Positions 51,596 to 60,122 of a DNA stretch of 64,000 bases are shown here, in pieces. The number at the start of each line of letters is the position of its first letter. The first letter of the stretch is position 1. The position numbers and the translations under genes are program-made. The notes below the pieces were generated by a model that searched no databases, had not been told where the DNA came from, and saw only the letters and a list, made by a program, of their open reading frames with translations. Source of the stretch: Kocuria rhizophila (GTDB lineage Bacteria > Actinomycetota > Actinomycetes > Actinomycetales > Micrococcaceae); the NCBI RefSeq assembly GCF_003667225.1, contig NZ_RCOM01000002.1, positions 29,899-93,898 of the forward strand, given 5' to 3'.

Positions 51596-53263
51596 ATGGC
51601 ATCGACAGCACCGGCGGACACGCACCCCAGCGGCGTCGAGACCGTGGACGCCCCGAGCCGCAAGGACTGGATCGCGCTCGCGGCGCTCGCCGCCGGGCTC
51701 GGGATGATCGTGCTGGACGGCACGATCGTGGGGGTCGCCCTGCCCGCGATCATCCAGGACCTGCACCTGAGCCTCACGGACGCGCAGTGGGTCAACAGTC
51801 TCTACGCGGTGCTGCTCGCGGCGCTGCTGCTGTCCACGGGCAAGCTCGCGGACCGCTGGGGCCGCAAGACCATGTTCATGGTGGGGCTCGTGGTCTTCGC
51901 CGGGGGCAGCCTGCTGGCGGCCCTGTCCGGCACGGCGGGGGCTCTCATCGCGTCCCGCGCGGTGCAGGCGCTCGGCGCGGCGTTCATCATGCCGTCCACC
52001 CTGTCCACCGTGAACGCGCTGTTCCGCGGCAGGTACCGCGGCCCGGCCTTCGGGGTGTGGGGCGCGGTGATGTCCGGCGCCGCAGCGATCGGCCCGCTCG
52101 TGGGCGGCGCGCTCACCCACTGGGCGTCGTGGCACTGGATCTTCCTGGTGAACCTGCCGCTCGCCGCGGTCATCGCGGTGGTGGGGTGGACGAGCATCAC
52201 CAACACCCGCAGCGACGTGCGCGAACGCGGGGCGGACGTGGACGGGGCCATGCTCAGCGCCATCGCGTTCGGCGCGCTGGTGTTCGCGATCATCGAGGGC
52301 CCGGCCATCGGCTGGCTCACCCCCACGGCCGACTTCTCGATCTTCGGGTGGGTGTGGCCCGCCACGGCGCCGGTGTCCATCGTGGCGGTCGCCCTGGTGG
52401 TGGGCTTCGTGGCGCTCGGCCTGTTCATCGTGTGGGAACGCCACCGCGCGAAGGTGCGCCGCTCGGCGCTGCTGGACCTGAACCTGTTCCAGGTGCGCAC
52501 GTTCTCCTGGGGCAACCTGGCGGCCGCCATGGTGGCCGTGGGCGAGTTCGCGATCATCTTCGTGCTGCCGCTGTACCTGACCAACGTGCTGGGCCTGGAC
52601 ATCATGCAGTCCGGCCTGGTGCTCGCGGCCATGGCCATCGGCGCGTTCATCTCGGGCGCGTCCGCCCGGCACTTGGCCGCGAAGTTCGGAGCTCCCGGGA
52701 CGGTACTGATCGGCCTGGGACTGGAGGTCCTGGGCGTCGCCGTGCTCGCGCTGGTCATGGGGCCCAGCACCTCTGCGTGGCTCATCGCCCTGCCGCTCGT
52801 CGTCTACGGCGTGGGGCTCGGCCTGGCCTCCGCGCAGCTGACGGGGACGGTCCTGCGGGACGTGCCCGTGGCATCGTCGGGCCAGGCGTCCGCCACGCAG
52901 AGCACCGTCCGCCAGATCGGCTCGGCGCTGGGCACGGCGTTCGCGGGTGCGGCGCTGTCCGTGTCCATGAGCCTCGCCCTGCCTGCAGCACTGGACGCCA
53001 CAGGGCTCGACGCCGCCCAGGCGGACCAGCTCGCGGAGGCCACCCGCCAGTCCGCGGGCGGCATGATCCCGCAGCTGCAGGAGCAGGCCGCGCAGCAGCC
53101 CCTGGGCCCGGAGACGCAGCACGTGATCGACGCCCTCTCCACCGGTTTCACGCACGCCACCCAGTGGGCGCTCGTGATCGCCACAGGGTTCATCCTGCTC
53201 GGCTTCCTGGGCGCGCTGCAGGTCCGCCGGGCGGCGCGGAAGGACGAGACCCCCGCGGCCTGA
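51596..53263 (+). CDS. DHA2-family MFS exporter, 14 helices
   Basis: 555 residues with 14 hydrophobic segments. LDGTIVGVALPAIIQDLHLS (motif D1 region), GKLADRWGRKTMFMVGL (motif A) and WGAVMSGAAAIGPLVGGALT (motif C, antiporter signature) place it in the DHA2 drug:H+ antiporter family. The last third has a Gln-rich periplasmic loop (PQLQEQAAQQPLG). No adjacent TetR/MarR regulator. Two hairpin-forming tandem repeats follow. Confidence 0.9.
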   Translation: MASTAPADTHPSGVETVDAPSRKDWIALAALAAGLGMIVLDGTIVGVALPAIIQDLHLSLTDAQWVNSLYAVLLAALLLSTGKLADRWGRKTMFMVGLVVFAGGSLLAALSGTAGALIASRAVQALGAAFIMPSTLSTVNALFRGRYRGPAFGVWGAVMSGAAAIGPLVGGALTHWASWHWIFLVNLPLAAVIAVVGWTSITNTRSDVRERGADVDGAMLSAIAFGALVFAIIEGPAIGWLTPTADFSIFGWVWPATAPVSIVAVALVVGFVALGLFIVWERHRAKVRRSALLDLNLFQVRTFSWGNLAAAMVAVGEFAIIFVLPLYLTNVLGLDIMQSGLVLAAMAIGAFISGASARHLAAKFGAPGTVLIGLGLEVLGVAVLALVMGPSTSAWLIALPLVVYGVGLGLASAQLTGTVLRDVPVASSGQASATQSTVRQIGSALGTAFAGAALSVSMSLALPAALDATGLDAAQADQLAEATRQSAGGMIPQLQEQAAQQPLGPETQHVIDALSTGFTHATQWALVIATGFILLGFLGALQVRRAARKDETPAA

Positions 53264-53325
53264 CCGCCTCCCGCGGGGTCGCCCGGGCCCTCCCGCGCCT
53301 CCAGCCAACGACGCCGCACGGCCGG

Positions 53326-53394
53326 CCCCGCGCGTCGTCTCACCCCGGTCGCGCGGCGGACCCCGCGCGTCGTCTCAGCCCGGTCGCGCGGCGG
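53326..53394. repeat. Tandem duplication of a 34-bp hairpin unit
   Basis: Units 53326-53359 and 53361-53394 are identical except for one base (TCACCCC versus TCAGCCC). Each starts CCCCGCGCGTCGTCTCA and ends GGTCGCGCGGCGG, so CCGCGCG and CGCGCGG can pair into a 7-bp stem. They lie between the exporter and the next gene. A duplicated terminator is one reading. Confidence 0.65.
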
Positions 53395-53493
53395 GGGAGA
53401 GTGGCCGGATGGTCATTGTTCGGGCCGGTGCTGTCTGACACGGTGGAAGACCGGGAGATTCCCGATGGAACAACCTGAGCGGGTGAGGCAGCG

Positions 53494-53877
53494 ATGTCCA
53501 CGAGCGAACCGAACGCCTTCGACACGCGACACGGCGGACAGGGGTCTGCGAAAGGCGCACCAGTGGGCGCTTCCGCCGAGTCCCTGTCCCGGCGGCAGCA
53601 GATCCTGAGAGCGGATCCGTACTATCCCCACACAGCGTGGCGGGCCGTTGTGACGTGGCTGCTCTACTTCTTTGTCTTCCTGGGATTCGCGGCACTCCTC
53701 ACCCTGATCGTTCCGGACCGCGAGTTCGGGTGGTACTACGCGGCGTACACCGCCGTGTTTGCCACGATCAGCACCGTCATTCAGTTCTTGGGCCGCAAGG
53801 CTCGCGTGCGGATGTTGGAGAACACGGACCAGATCTCGCGTCCGCACGAGACCCGGGGCAATCCGCAGATCGGCTAG
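53494..53877 (+). CDS. Small membrane protein, unknown function
   Basis: 127 residues. A polar N-terminus (1-45) leads to two membrane helices, VVTWLLYFFVFLGFAALLTL and YYAAYTAVFATISTVIQFLG, with a short loop and a basic cytoplasmic tail (RKARVRMLENTD). No signature motif is recognised. GAGGCAGCG lies before ATG 53494. Its stop overlaps the stop of the convergent Nudix gene by four bases. Confidence 0.75.
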   Translation: MSTSEPNAFDTRHGGQGSAKGAPVGASAESLSRRQQILRADPYYPHTAWRAVVTWLLYFFVFLGFAALLTLIVPDREFGWYYAAYTAVFATISTVIQFLGRKARVRMLENTDQISRPHETRGNPQIG

Positions 53878-54359
53878 GACCCCATCCCCCGCACCGCCGG
53901 CAGCGCATACCAGCGCGCCAGCGGGGCGAGATCCTCGACGTCCTCCACGCCGTCCAGGGATTGCCACCGCAGCTCCTCGATCTCCGCGGCCGGCACCGGA
54001 GTCTGCGTCAGCGGAGCCGTGCTCATGAACACGTGGCTGTGCAGCCCGTGCGCGGGTTCGTTGGCGGCGTCGCTGTGCCACTCCCCCACCGGCGCAAGGT
54101 CCGCCGGGGACAGTTCGATCCCCAGCTCCTCGCGCACCTCGCGGATCCCGGTCTCCCCGGGGCTCTCGCCCGCCTCCGGTTTCCCGCCGGGGAACATGAA
54201 CATGCTGGTCCCGCGCTTGCGCACGGTCAGCACGCAACCGTCCGAGGCGCGGCGCAGGACCACGCCGGTGACCTTGATGACGGGGCGGGCGGCGTCGTCG
54301 TTCCCGGAGGGGGAGGAGGACGGAACGGGGGCCTGGCGAGGATCATGGGATGCGGACAC
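53874..54359 (-). CDS. Nudix hydrolase
   Basis: 161 residues from GTG 54359. The Nudix box is intact: GKPEAGESPGETGIREVREE followed by LGIEL (G-x5-E-x7-REUxEExGU). It cleaves a nucleoside diphosphate linked to another moiety; the substrate is unknown. The first 30 residues are disordered and carry a GCGGCGTCGTC copy (54289-54299). It is divergent from the nitronate monooxygenase gene with a gap of only 23 bp. Confidence 0.9.
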   Translation of the reverse strand: MSASHDPRQAPVPSSSPSGNDDAARPVIKVTGVVLRRASDGCVLTVRKRGTSMFMFPGGKPEAGESPGETGIREVREELGIELSPADLAPVGEWHSDAANEPAHGLHSHVFMSTAPLTQTPVPAAEIEELRWQSLDGVEDVEDLAPLARWYALPAVRGMGS

Positions 54360-54382
54360 GCCTGCCAGTGTAAGGAGACGCC

Positions 54383-55396
54383 ATGACCAATCCCCTGACC
54401 ACCCTGCCCGTGCCCGTGGTGCAGGCGCCCATGGCGGGCGGGCCGTCCACGCCCGCGCTCGCGGTGGCCGTTGCGCGCGCCGGCGGGCTGGGCATGCTCG
54501 CCGCCGGGTACAAGAGCACTGAGGCGATGGCGGAGGAGGTCCGCGAGGTCGCGGCGCACACGGACCGCTTCGGCGTGAACCTGTTCGTCCCCGAGCGGGA
54601 CCCGTCCGATCCCACCGCACTGGCGAACTACGCCCGCGCCCTGGCCCCGGTGGCCGCCGAGCTGGGCGTGCCCGCCCCGGAGCCGGGCGAGTACGTGGAC
54701 GACGAGTACCCCGCGAAACTCGCGCACCTCACGGCCCACCCCGTCCCACTCGTCTCGTTCACGTTCGGCCTGCCCACCGCGGACGACGTCGCCCGGCTGC
54801 GGAACGGGGGCAGCGCCGTCGTGCTCAACGCGACGTCCGCGGACGAAGTGGCGGCCGCGGCCCGGCTGCGCCCGGACGCGATCGTGGTGCAGGGCAGCGA
54901 GGCGGGCGGCCACAGGGCAACCCACGGGCAGGCCGGGCAGCCGGAGGAGATCACCACGGCCGCTCTCCTCGACGCCGCACGGGAGCTGACTGACCTTCCC
55001 CTCGTTGCCGCGGGCGGCATCGCGGGCCGGGACAACGCCGCCGCCCTCCTCGCGCGGGGTGCGGCAGCCGTGCAGGTGGGCACCCTGTTCCTCACCGCGG
55101 TGGAGGCCGGCACCAAGCCCGCGCACCGGGCGGCCCTTCTGGACGGCGCGCACACGGAGACCGTGGTGACCCGCGCGTTCTCCGGCCGGGCGGCCCGCGC
55201 GCTGCGCAACCGCTTCACGGACCGGATGGCGGCGCACCAGGTGAGCGGCTACCCCCAGGTGCACTACATGACGGCACCGCTGCGGGCGGCGTCGTCCGCG
55301 GATCCCGAGGGACTGAACCTGTGGGCAGGCACCGGCTCTGCGGCGTGCCGGGAGACCACGGCGGCGGAGGTCGTGGAGCTGTTCCGGTGGCTGTGA
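54383..55396 (+). CDS. Nitronate monooxygenase
   Basis: 337 residues. VVQAPMAGGPSTPALAVAVA is the N-terminal FMN-binding block, IVVQGSEAGGHRATHG holds the catalytic His, and PLVAAGGIAGRDNAAALLARGAA the C-terminal phosphate loop with VQVGTLFL. It oxidises alkyl nitronates such as propionate-3-nitronate, a toxin. It is divergent from the Nudix gene. A GCGGCGTCGTC copy is near the C-terminus (55288-55298). Confidence 0.9.
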   Translation: MTNPLTTLPVPVVQAPMAGGPSTPALAVAVARAGGLGMLAAGYKSTEAMAEEVREVAAHTDRFGVNLFVPERDPSDPTALANYARALAPVAAELGVPAPEPGEYVDDEYPAKLAHLTAHPVPLVSFTFGLPTADDVARLRNGGSAVVLNATSADEVAAAARLRPDAIVVQGSEAGGHRATHGQAGQPEEITTAALLDAARELTDLPLVAAGGIAGRDNAAALLARGAAAVQVGTLFLTAVEAGTKPAHRAALLDGAHTETVVTRAFSGRAARALRNRFTDRMAAHQVSGYPQVHYMTAPLRAASSADPEGLNLWAGTGSAACRETTAAEVVELFRWL

Positions 55397-55474
55397 ATGC
55401 CGCAGGGAGGTGCGCGTGAGCGGGGACGGCTCGCTGTGGGCCACCTTCCCCCACTGGCCGCACGCCCGCCCGTA

Positions 55475-55494
55475 CCTACCATACGTATGGTAGG
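55475..55494. promoter_or_regulatory. Perfect 20-bp palindromic operator of the TetR-SMR operon
   Basis: CCTACCATACGTATGGTAGG is a perfect palindrome ending 9 bp upstream of the TetR ATG (55504). It contains TATGGT (55486-55491), a -10 that would start a nearly leaderless message. The site is best read as the autorepressor's operator. Confidence 0.85.
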
Positions 55495-55503
55495 GTCACT
55501 GGC

Positions 55504-56013
55504 ATGACGACGAAGACCGAGATCCTGGACAGCGCCATGGAGGTGCTGCGTTCAGGGGGCGCCCTCACGATCGACGCCGTGGCCCGCGCCGTCGGCATCA
55601 CCAAACCCGGCGTGGTTCACCACTTCCCCACCAAGGAGGCGCTTTCCATGGCCGTGGTGGACCACCTCCTGGACGGGTGGGAGGTGGAGCTGAGAGAGCT
55701 CTGGGGGCCAGGAGCGGATACCGTCGATCGGTTGCGCACGTACGTGGAATTCGCCGTGCTGGGGGACATGGACCCCGCTGACCTGGCGATGCTCGCGGAC
55801 CCGCGGCTACGGTCAAAACTCGTGGTGCGTTGGCGGGAGAGACTGGACGCCTGGTTCGGCACCTCCGAGGATCCCGCCTTCATTGCCGCCAGGTTGATCG
55901 CGGACGGAGCGTGGATCGACAGGTCGCTCGGTCTGGTGGAGCTGGAGGCGGCGCAGGGAGCCGCCGTGGTGGCCGTGGTGCTGGAGCTGATGGACAAGGG
56001 GGCGCGCCCGTGA
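55504..56013 (+). CDS. TetR-family repressor of the SMR efflux pair
   Basis: 169 residues. TIDAVARAVGITKPGVVHHFP is the helix-turn-helix, and the compact C-terminal domain ends GARP. Its stop overlaps the first SMR gene (GTGA), and the palindrome at 55475 lies directly upstream, so it should repress the three-gene operon and release it when a cationic drug binds. Confidence 0.92.
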   Translation: MTTKTEILDSAMEVLRSGGALTIDAVARAVGITKPGVVHHFPTKEALSMAVVDHLLDGWEVELRELWGPGADTVDRLRTYVEFAVLGDMDPADLAMLADPRLRSKLVVRWRERLDAWFGTSEDPAFIAARLIADGAWIDRSLGLVELEAAQGAAVVAVVLELMDKGARP

Positions 56014-56378
56014 AGAAATGGCTGTTCCTGGTGGGGGCCATCGCCTCGGAGGTCACCGGGTCCCTGGCCTTGAAGGCCGCCGTGGATGCACCGGGGTTCT
56101 ACGCCGTGGTGGTCGCCGGATACACGGGCTCCTTCCTCGGACTGTTCGCGTCCCTGCGGCACGGCATGACCCTGGGCGTGGGGTACGGGATCTGGGGCGC
56201 CACAGGGGTGGCCGCCACAGCAGTGATGTCCTGGGTCCTCTTCGAGGAACCCATTACGCCGATGATGGGTGCAGGCCTCGTGATGGTCATGGCCGGGGTG
56301 CTCCTGGTCGAGCTCGGGTCCCAGGCTGCACAGAAATCGCGGTCGAGCGGGCACGGGTCAGTGGAGGCCACGCGGTGA
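56010..56378 (+). CDS. SMR efflux protein, subunit 1
   Basis: 122 residues from GTG 56010, overlapping the TetR stop. Four membrane helices. The drug- and proton-binding Glu is in AIASEVTGSLALKAA at residue 14, and GYGIWGATGVAATAVMSW and FEEP are family blocks. It has a C-terminal polar tail not seen in its partner. Its stop overlaps the start of subunit 2. Paired SMR genes form heterodimers such as EbrAB and YkkCD. Confidence 0.92.
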   Translation: MKKWLFLVGAIASEVTGSLALKAAVDAPGFYAVVVAGYTGSFLGLFASLRHGMTLGVGYGIWGATGVAATAVMSWVLFEEPITPMMGAGLVMVMAGVLLVELGSQAAQKSRSSGHGSVEATR

Positions 56379-56704
56379 CGGGACTGAGCCTGATAGTGCT
56401 TGCCGTGGCCATCCTGTGCGAGGTGGGCGGCACCGTGTCCCTGCGCATGGTCAGCGTGGGCAGCCGGTGGTGGTGGCTGGGCGTTGCCGCGGGATACCTC
56501 GTGGCGTTCTCGCTGCTCGCCGTGGTCCTGGGCGGCGGTATGCCCCTGGGCGTGGCCTACGGGATCTGGGCCGCCACGGGGGTCGCGCTCACCGCGCTGA
56601 TCAGCCGTGTGTTCTTCAAGGAGCCCCTCACCTGGATCATGGGCGCCGGTCTTGTCCTGATCGTGGGCGGTGTCCTGCTCATCGAGACGGGTGCCGCGCA
56701 CTGA
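56375..56704 (+). CDS. SMR efflux protein, subunit 2
   Basis: 109 residues from GTG 56375. The essential Glu is in AILCEVGGTVSLRM, and AYGIWAATGVALTALISRVF and FKEPL match the family. Arg/Lys placement differs between the two subunits, as in antiparallel heterodimers. It completes the TetR-SMR-SMR operon. Confidence 0.93.
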   Translation: MTGLSLIVLAVAILCEVGGTVSLRMVSVGSRWWWLGVAAGYLVAFSLLAVVLGGGMPLGVAYGIWAATGVALTALISRVFFKEPLTWIMGAGLVLIVGGVLLIETGAAH

Positions 56705-56780
56705 TCGCCGCGGGCCCGGCCCCGGGCATAGTGTGGAGGTGACCCGGCCCCACGGCGCACCCGCTCACCCAGGAGGCACC

Positions 56781-57716
56781 ATGCCCACCCAGAAGATCGT
56801 GGCCCCACCGGCCAAAGCCGCCATGTTCCTGGTCCTGACCGTCAACGAGGGCGCCGAGGCAGAGGTGGTGGACGTGCTCACGGAGGTCTCGGACCTCACC
56901 AAGGCCGTCTCCTTCCGGGTGCCCGCCAGCGACCTGCTGTGCGTGGTGGGCGTGGGCCACGACGCCTGGGGCAGGCTCTTCGACGCGCCCCTGCCCAGGA
57001 ACCTCCACCCGTTCCGCGAGTTCCACGGGGTCGTGCACTCAGCACCGGCCACCCCAGGAGACATCCTGATCCACCTGCGGGCGGGCACCCAGGATGTGTG
57101 CTTCGAGCTGGCCAAGCACCTCATGAAGCGCCTGGGCCCACACGTGCACGTGGAGGACGAGGTGCACGGCTTCAAGTTCTTCGAGGAGCGGGACCTGCTG
57201 GGCTTCGTGGACGGCACCGCCAACCCGGAGGGCGAGGACGCCGGCACCGCCGCCCTGGTGGGGGACGAGGATCCCCGCTACCGCGGCGGCAGCTACGTGC
57301 TGGTGCAGAAGTACCTGCACGACATGACCGCGTGGGAGGCGCTGTCCGTGGGGGAGCAGGAGCGGGTGATCGGGCGCTCCAAGCTCGAGGACATCGAGAT
57401 GTCCGACGAGCAGAAGCCTGCCAACTCGCACGTGGCCCTCAACGACCTCGAACCCGTGGACGGTCACAAGCGCGAGATCCTGCGCGACAACATGCCCTTC
57501 GGCCAGGTGGGCTCCGCGGAGTTCGGCACGTACTTCATCGGCTACGCCGCCGATCCCGCGATCACCGAGACCATGCTCGAGAACATGGTCATCGGCAACC
57601 CGCCAGGCACCTACGACCGCATCCTGGACTTCTCCACCGCGCACACCGGGGGCCTCTTCTTCGCCCCGCCGCAGTCGTTCCTGGACGATCCCACCTCCGT
57701 TCCCGCCGCGGGCTGA
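56781..57716 (+). CDS. Dye-decolorising (DyP-type) heme peroxidase
   Basis: 311 residues from ATG 56781 with AGGAGG upstream. GFVDGTANP is the GxxDG motif with the catalytic Asp. The heme-ligand His is in DLEPVDGHKREI, with Arg in the region ILRDNMPFG. No Tat signal is present, so it is a cytoplasmic B-type DyP. Such enzymes are often loaded into encapsulin shells through a C-terminal tag; the tail here (DDPTSVPAAG) does not show an obvious one. Confidence 0.93.
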   Translation: MPTQKIVAPPAKAAMFLVLTVNEGAEAEVVDVLTEVSDLTKAVSFRVPASDLLCVVGVGHDAWGRLFDAPLPRNLHPFREFHGVVHSAPATPGDILIHLRAGTQDVCFELAKHLMKRLGPHVHVEDEVHGFKFFEERDLLGFVDGTANPEGEDAGTAALVGDEDPRYRGGSYVLVQKYLHDMTAWEALSVGEQERVIGRSKLEDIEMSDEQKPANSHVALNDLEPVDGHKREILRDNMPFGQVGSAEFGTYFIGYAADPAITETMLENMVIGNPPGTYDRILDFSTAHTGGLFFAPPQSFLDDPTSVPAAG

Positions 57717-57832
57717 CGTTCCGGACGCTGCCGCGCCCCGGCCGACGACGACGCCGCGCGGCCCCGTGACCACGAAAGGCCCCGCCGTGCTTCCCCCAAG
57801 GAGGCACGGCGGGTCCGGTCTGGTGGCTCGGG

Positions 57833-59719
57833 TCAGTTCCTGCGCAGGAACCCGGCGAAGAACTCCGCGAGCTCGGCGGTGGCGTCCAGGGGCAGCACCG
57901 CGGCCACGTAGTGGTCCGGGCGGACCACCACCACGGCCCCGTCACGGCTGATGGTGCGCTGCTCGAAGATGTCGTTGCCGGGGATCGCGCCGTACACGCG
58001 CTCCCAGTAGTTCAGCTCGAACGGGCCCACCTGCGGCTTGAAGGCCCGCGGGACAGCGTTGATGTCCACCTGGTCGTAGGGCTGCTGGTAGGTGACGTCC
58101 ACGTCGAAGAGGGTGGCCTCACCGTCGCCCTGGCGGCGGAACGCCACGAGCGGGGAGGTGGGGTCGTTGTGCAGCCACTCCGCGAACGCGGTGGTGGGGG
58201 AGTCCGCCCCGGCCACGGCGGCGTCGGCGTACACGTGGATGCGCCAGCGCCCGTCCGCAGTGGCCTCGTGGCCCTGGTGCACCACCACGGCGTCGCACAC
58301 GCGCTGGACCTCGGCGGACTTGAAGCGCTTGCCCACGGGGAAGCCCTTGGCGAGGTCCTGGTGCTCGGTGCCCGCCACGATCAGCGAGGGCTGGTACTCA
58401 GTCATGAACCCGGCCGGGAACTCGGCCGTCTTGACGTAGAACTCCTCCAGGTACTTGGGGTCCGGGAGCTTGTCCTGCGGGGTGGCCATGAGCGTGGACC
58501 ACTCGCGGTCGAAGTCGATCAGGTTCTTGGCGATCACCTGCCGCTCCTTGGAGTAGGTGTCCAGGAGGGAGGCGTCCGCGCGGCCGGAGAGCACCGCGCC
58601 GAGCTTCCAGCCAAGGTTCCAGCCGTCCTGCATGGACACGTTCATGCCCTGGCCGGCCTTCGCGGAGTGGGTGTGGCACGCGTCCCCGGCGATGAACACG
58701 CGGGGGCAGCGGGTGCCACGGTCCTCGGTGTCGACGTCGTCGAAGTGGTCCGTGAGGCGGTGACCCACCTCGTACACGGAGGACCACGCCACGGACTTCA
58801 CGTCCACGGTGTAGGGGTGGATGATCTGGTTCGCCCGGCGGATGACCTCCTCCACCGGGGTCTTGCGGATCTCGTGGTTGTCGTCCTCGGGCACCTCGCC
58901 CAGGTCCACGTACATGCGGAACAGCAGGCCGCCCTCGCGGGGGATCAGCAGGATGGAGCCGTTCACGGAGTTGATCGCGCACTTGGTGCGGATGTCCGGG
59001 AAATCGGTGTTGGCCAGCACGTCCATCACGCCCCACGCGTGGTTGGCGCCCTGACCCTCGAGCTTGCGGCCGATGGCCTTGCGCACCCGGGAGGCCGCGC
59101 CGTCGCAGCCGAACACGTACTTGGCGCGAACGGTGCGCTCCTCGCCCTCGCGGGGACCGGCGGCGTACCGCACGGTCACGGCCACGGGGTGCTCGTGGTC
59201 CTGCTCGATCTCCAGGCCCACGAACTCGATGCCGTAGTCCGGCTCGATCTTCCCGGGGCCGCGCTTGGCAGAGCGCAGGAAGTAGTCCATCACGCGCGCC
59301 TGGTTCACGATCATGTGCGGGAACTCGGAGACGCCGTGGGGATCGTCCGCGGGGCGGCCCGTGCGCACGATGTTCTGCGGGTTGGTGGGATCCGGGTTCC
59401 AGAAGCACATCTCACGGAGCATGAACGCCTCCTGGATGATCTCCTGGGCGAAGCCAAAGGACTGGAAGGTCTCCACGCTGCGGGCCTGGATGCCGTCCGC
59501 CTGGCCGATCTCCAGGCGGCCCGGGCGGCGCTCGATCAGCCGGGTGCTCACCTCCGGGTACTGGGACAGCTGGGCCGCGGCGATCACACCGGCCGGGCCG
59601 GAGCCCACGATGAGCACGTCCATGGTGTCCGGGAGGTCCTCCGGGCGGTCGATCCCGTGACCGCGCGCCTCCTCGATCCGGGGATCTTCGGAGACGTATC
59701 CGTTCTGGTGAAAGAGCAT
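57833..59719 (-). CDS. FAD-dependent aromatic hydroxylase (phenol/3-hydroxybenzoate type)
   Basis: 628 residues from ATG 59719, with GCAGGAGAA upstream. VLIVGSGPAGVIAAAQLSQY binds FAD, FGCDGAASRVRKAIG is the DG motif, and VFIAGDACHTHSAKAGQGMN the GD motif. The C-terminal thioredoxin-like domain is typical of the large phenol 2-monooxygenase/MobA group. It adds a hydroxyl to an aromatic ring using NADPH. It is divergent from the FAH-RraA gene and likely supplies the dihydroxy aromatic for ring cleavage; the exact substrate is inferred only. Confidence 0.88.
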   Translation of the reverse strand: MLFHQNGYVSEDPRIEEARGHGIDRPEDLPDTMDVLIVGSGPAGVIAAAQLSQYPEVSTRLIERRPGRLEIGQADGIQARSVETFQSFGFAQEIIQEAFMLREMCFWNPDPTNPQNIVRTGRPADDPHGVSEFPHMIVNQARVMDYFLRSAKRGPGKIEPDYGIEFVGLEIEQDHEHPVAVTVRYAAGPREGEERTVRAKYVFGCDGAASRVRKAIGRKLEGQGANHAWGVMDVLANTDFPDIRTKCAINSVNGSILLIPREGGLLFRMYVDLGEVPEDDNHEIRKTPVEEVIRRANQIIHPYTVDVKSVAWSSVYEVGHRLTDHFDDVDTEDRGTRCPRVFIAGDACHTHSAKAGQGMNVSMQDGWNLGWKLGAVLSGRADASLLDTYSKERQVIAKNLIDFDREWSTLMATPQDKLPDPKYLEEFYVKTAEFPAGFMTEYQPSLIVAGTEHQDLAKGFPVGKRFKSAEVQRVCDAVVVHQGHEATADGRWRIHVYADAAVAGADSPTTAFAEWLHNDPTSPLVAFRRQGDGEATLFDVDVTYQQPYDQVDINAVPRAFKPQVGPFELNYWERVYGAIPGNDIFEQRTISRDGAVVVVRPDHYVAAVLPLDATAELAEFFAGFLRRN

Positions 59720-60122
59720 GCCTTCTCCTGCGTTCTGCGATGGTGTGGACCGGGGCCCTGTCCGGGGCGAGCGACGCTGCCCGCGCCCCGGGGAGCCGGT
59801 GGAGACCTGAGGTGTAATCCAGATCATATACGATATGTGGCCCGCGTAACAGGGGTCACGCGCCCGCGGTTCGACGCCGCACGGCCCGCAATCGGCGGAC
59901 GGGCAGTTCGGGACCGGGTTCCGTGCTGTCTCAGCTCGCCTCGCCCGGCGTCACCGGAGCGCGCGGTGCGTACGGGCTGGCCCATTCTGCGCCGAGGACA
60001 GCCGCGCACGGGACTTTCCGAGCTCCCCCGAGCACAATGGTGTGAGCGGTGCCACTTGCCCACCCCACCCGGATAATATACGATTTCGAATAACATTCTG
60101 ATGATCCGAGGAGGCCCTCGCC
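59720..60122. promoter_or_regulatory. Divergent promoter region with two ATATACGAT operators
   Basis: This 403-bp gap contains no gene. CATATACGATATG (59825-59837), a 5-bp palindrome around ACG, overlaps the likely -10 of the hydroxylase gene (TATGAT on the minus strand). AATATACGATTT (60076-60087) overlaps the likely -10 (TAATAT) of the FAH-RraA gene. The shared ATATACGAT is a good candidate site of the FCD-type GntR regulator at 61700. Confidence 0.6.

Noticed and set aside
56781..57716. An encapsulin cargo tag on the DyP peroxidase
   Set aside because: The C-terminus ends soon after the catalytic fold and shows no clear cargo motif, and no encapsulin gene is nearby.
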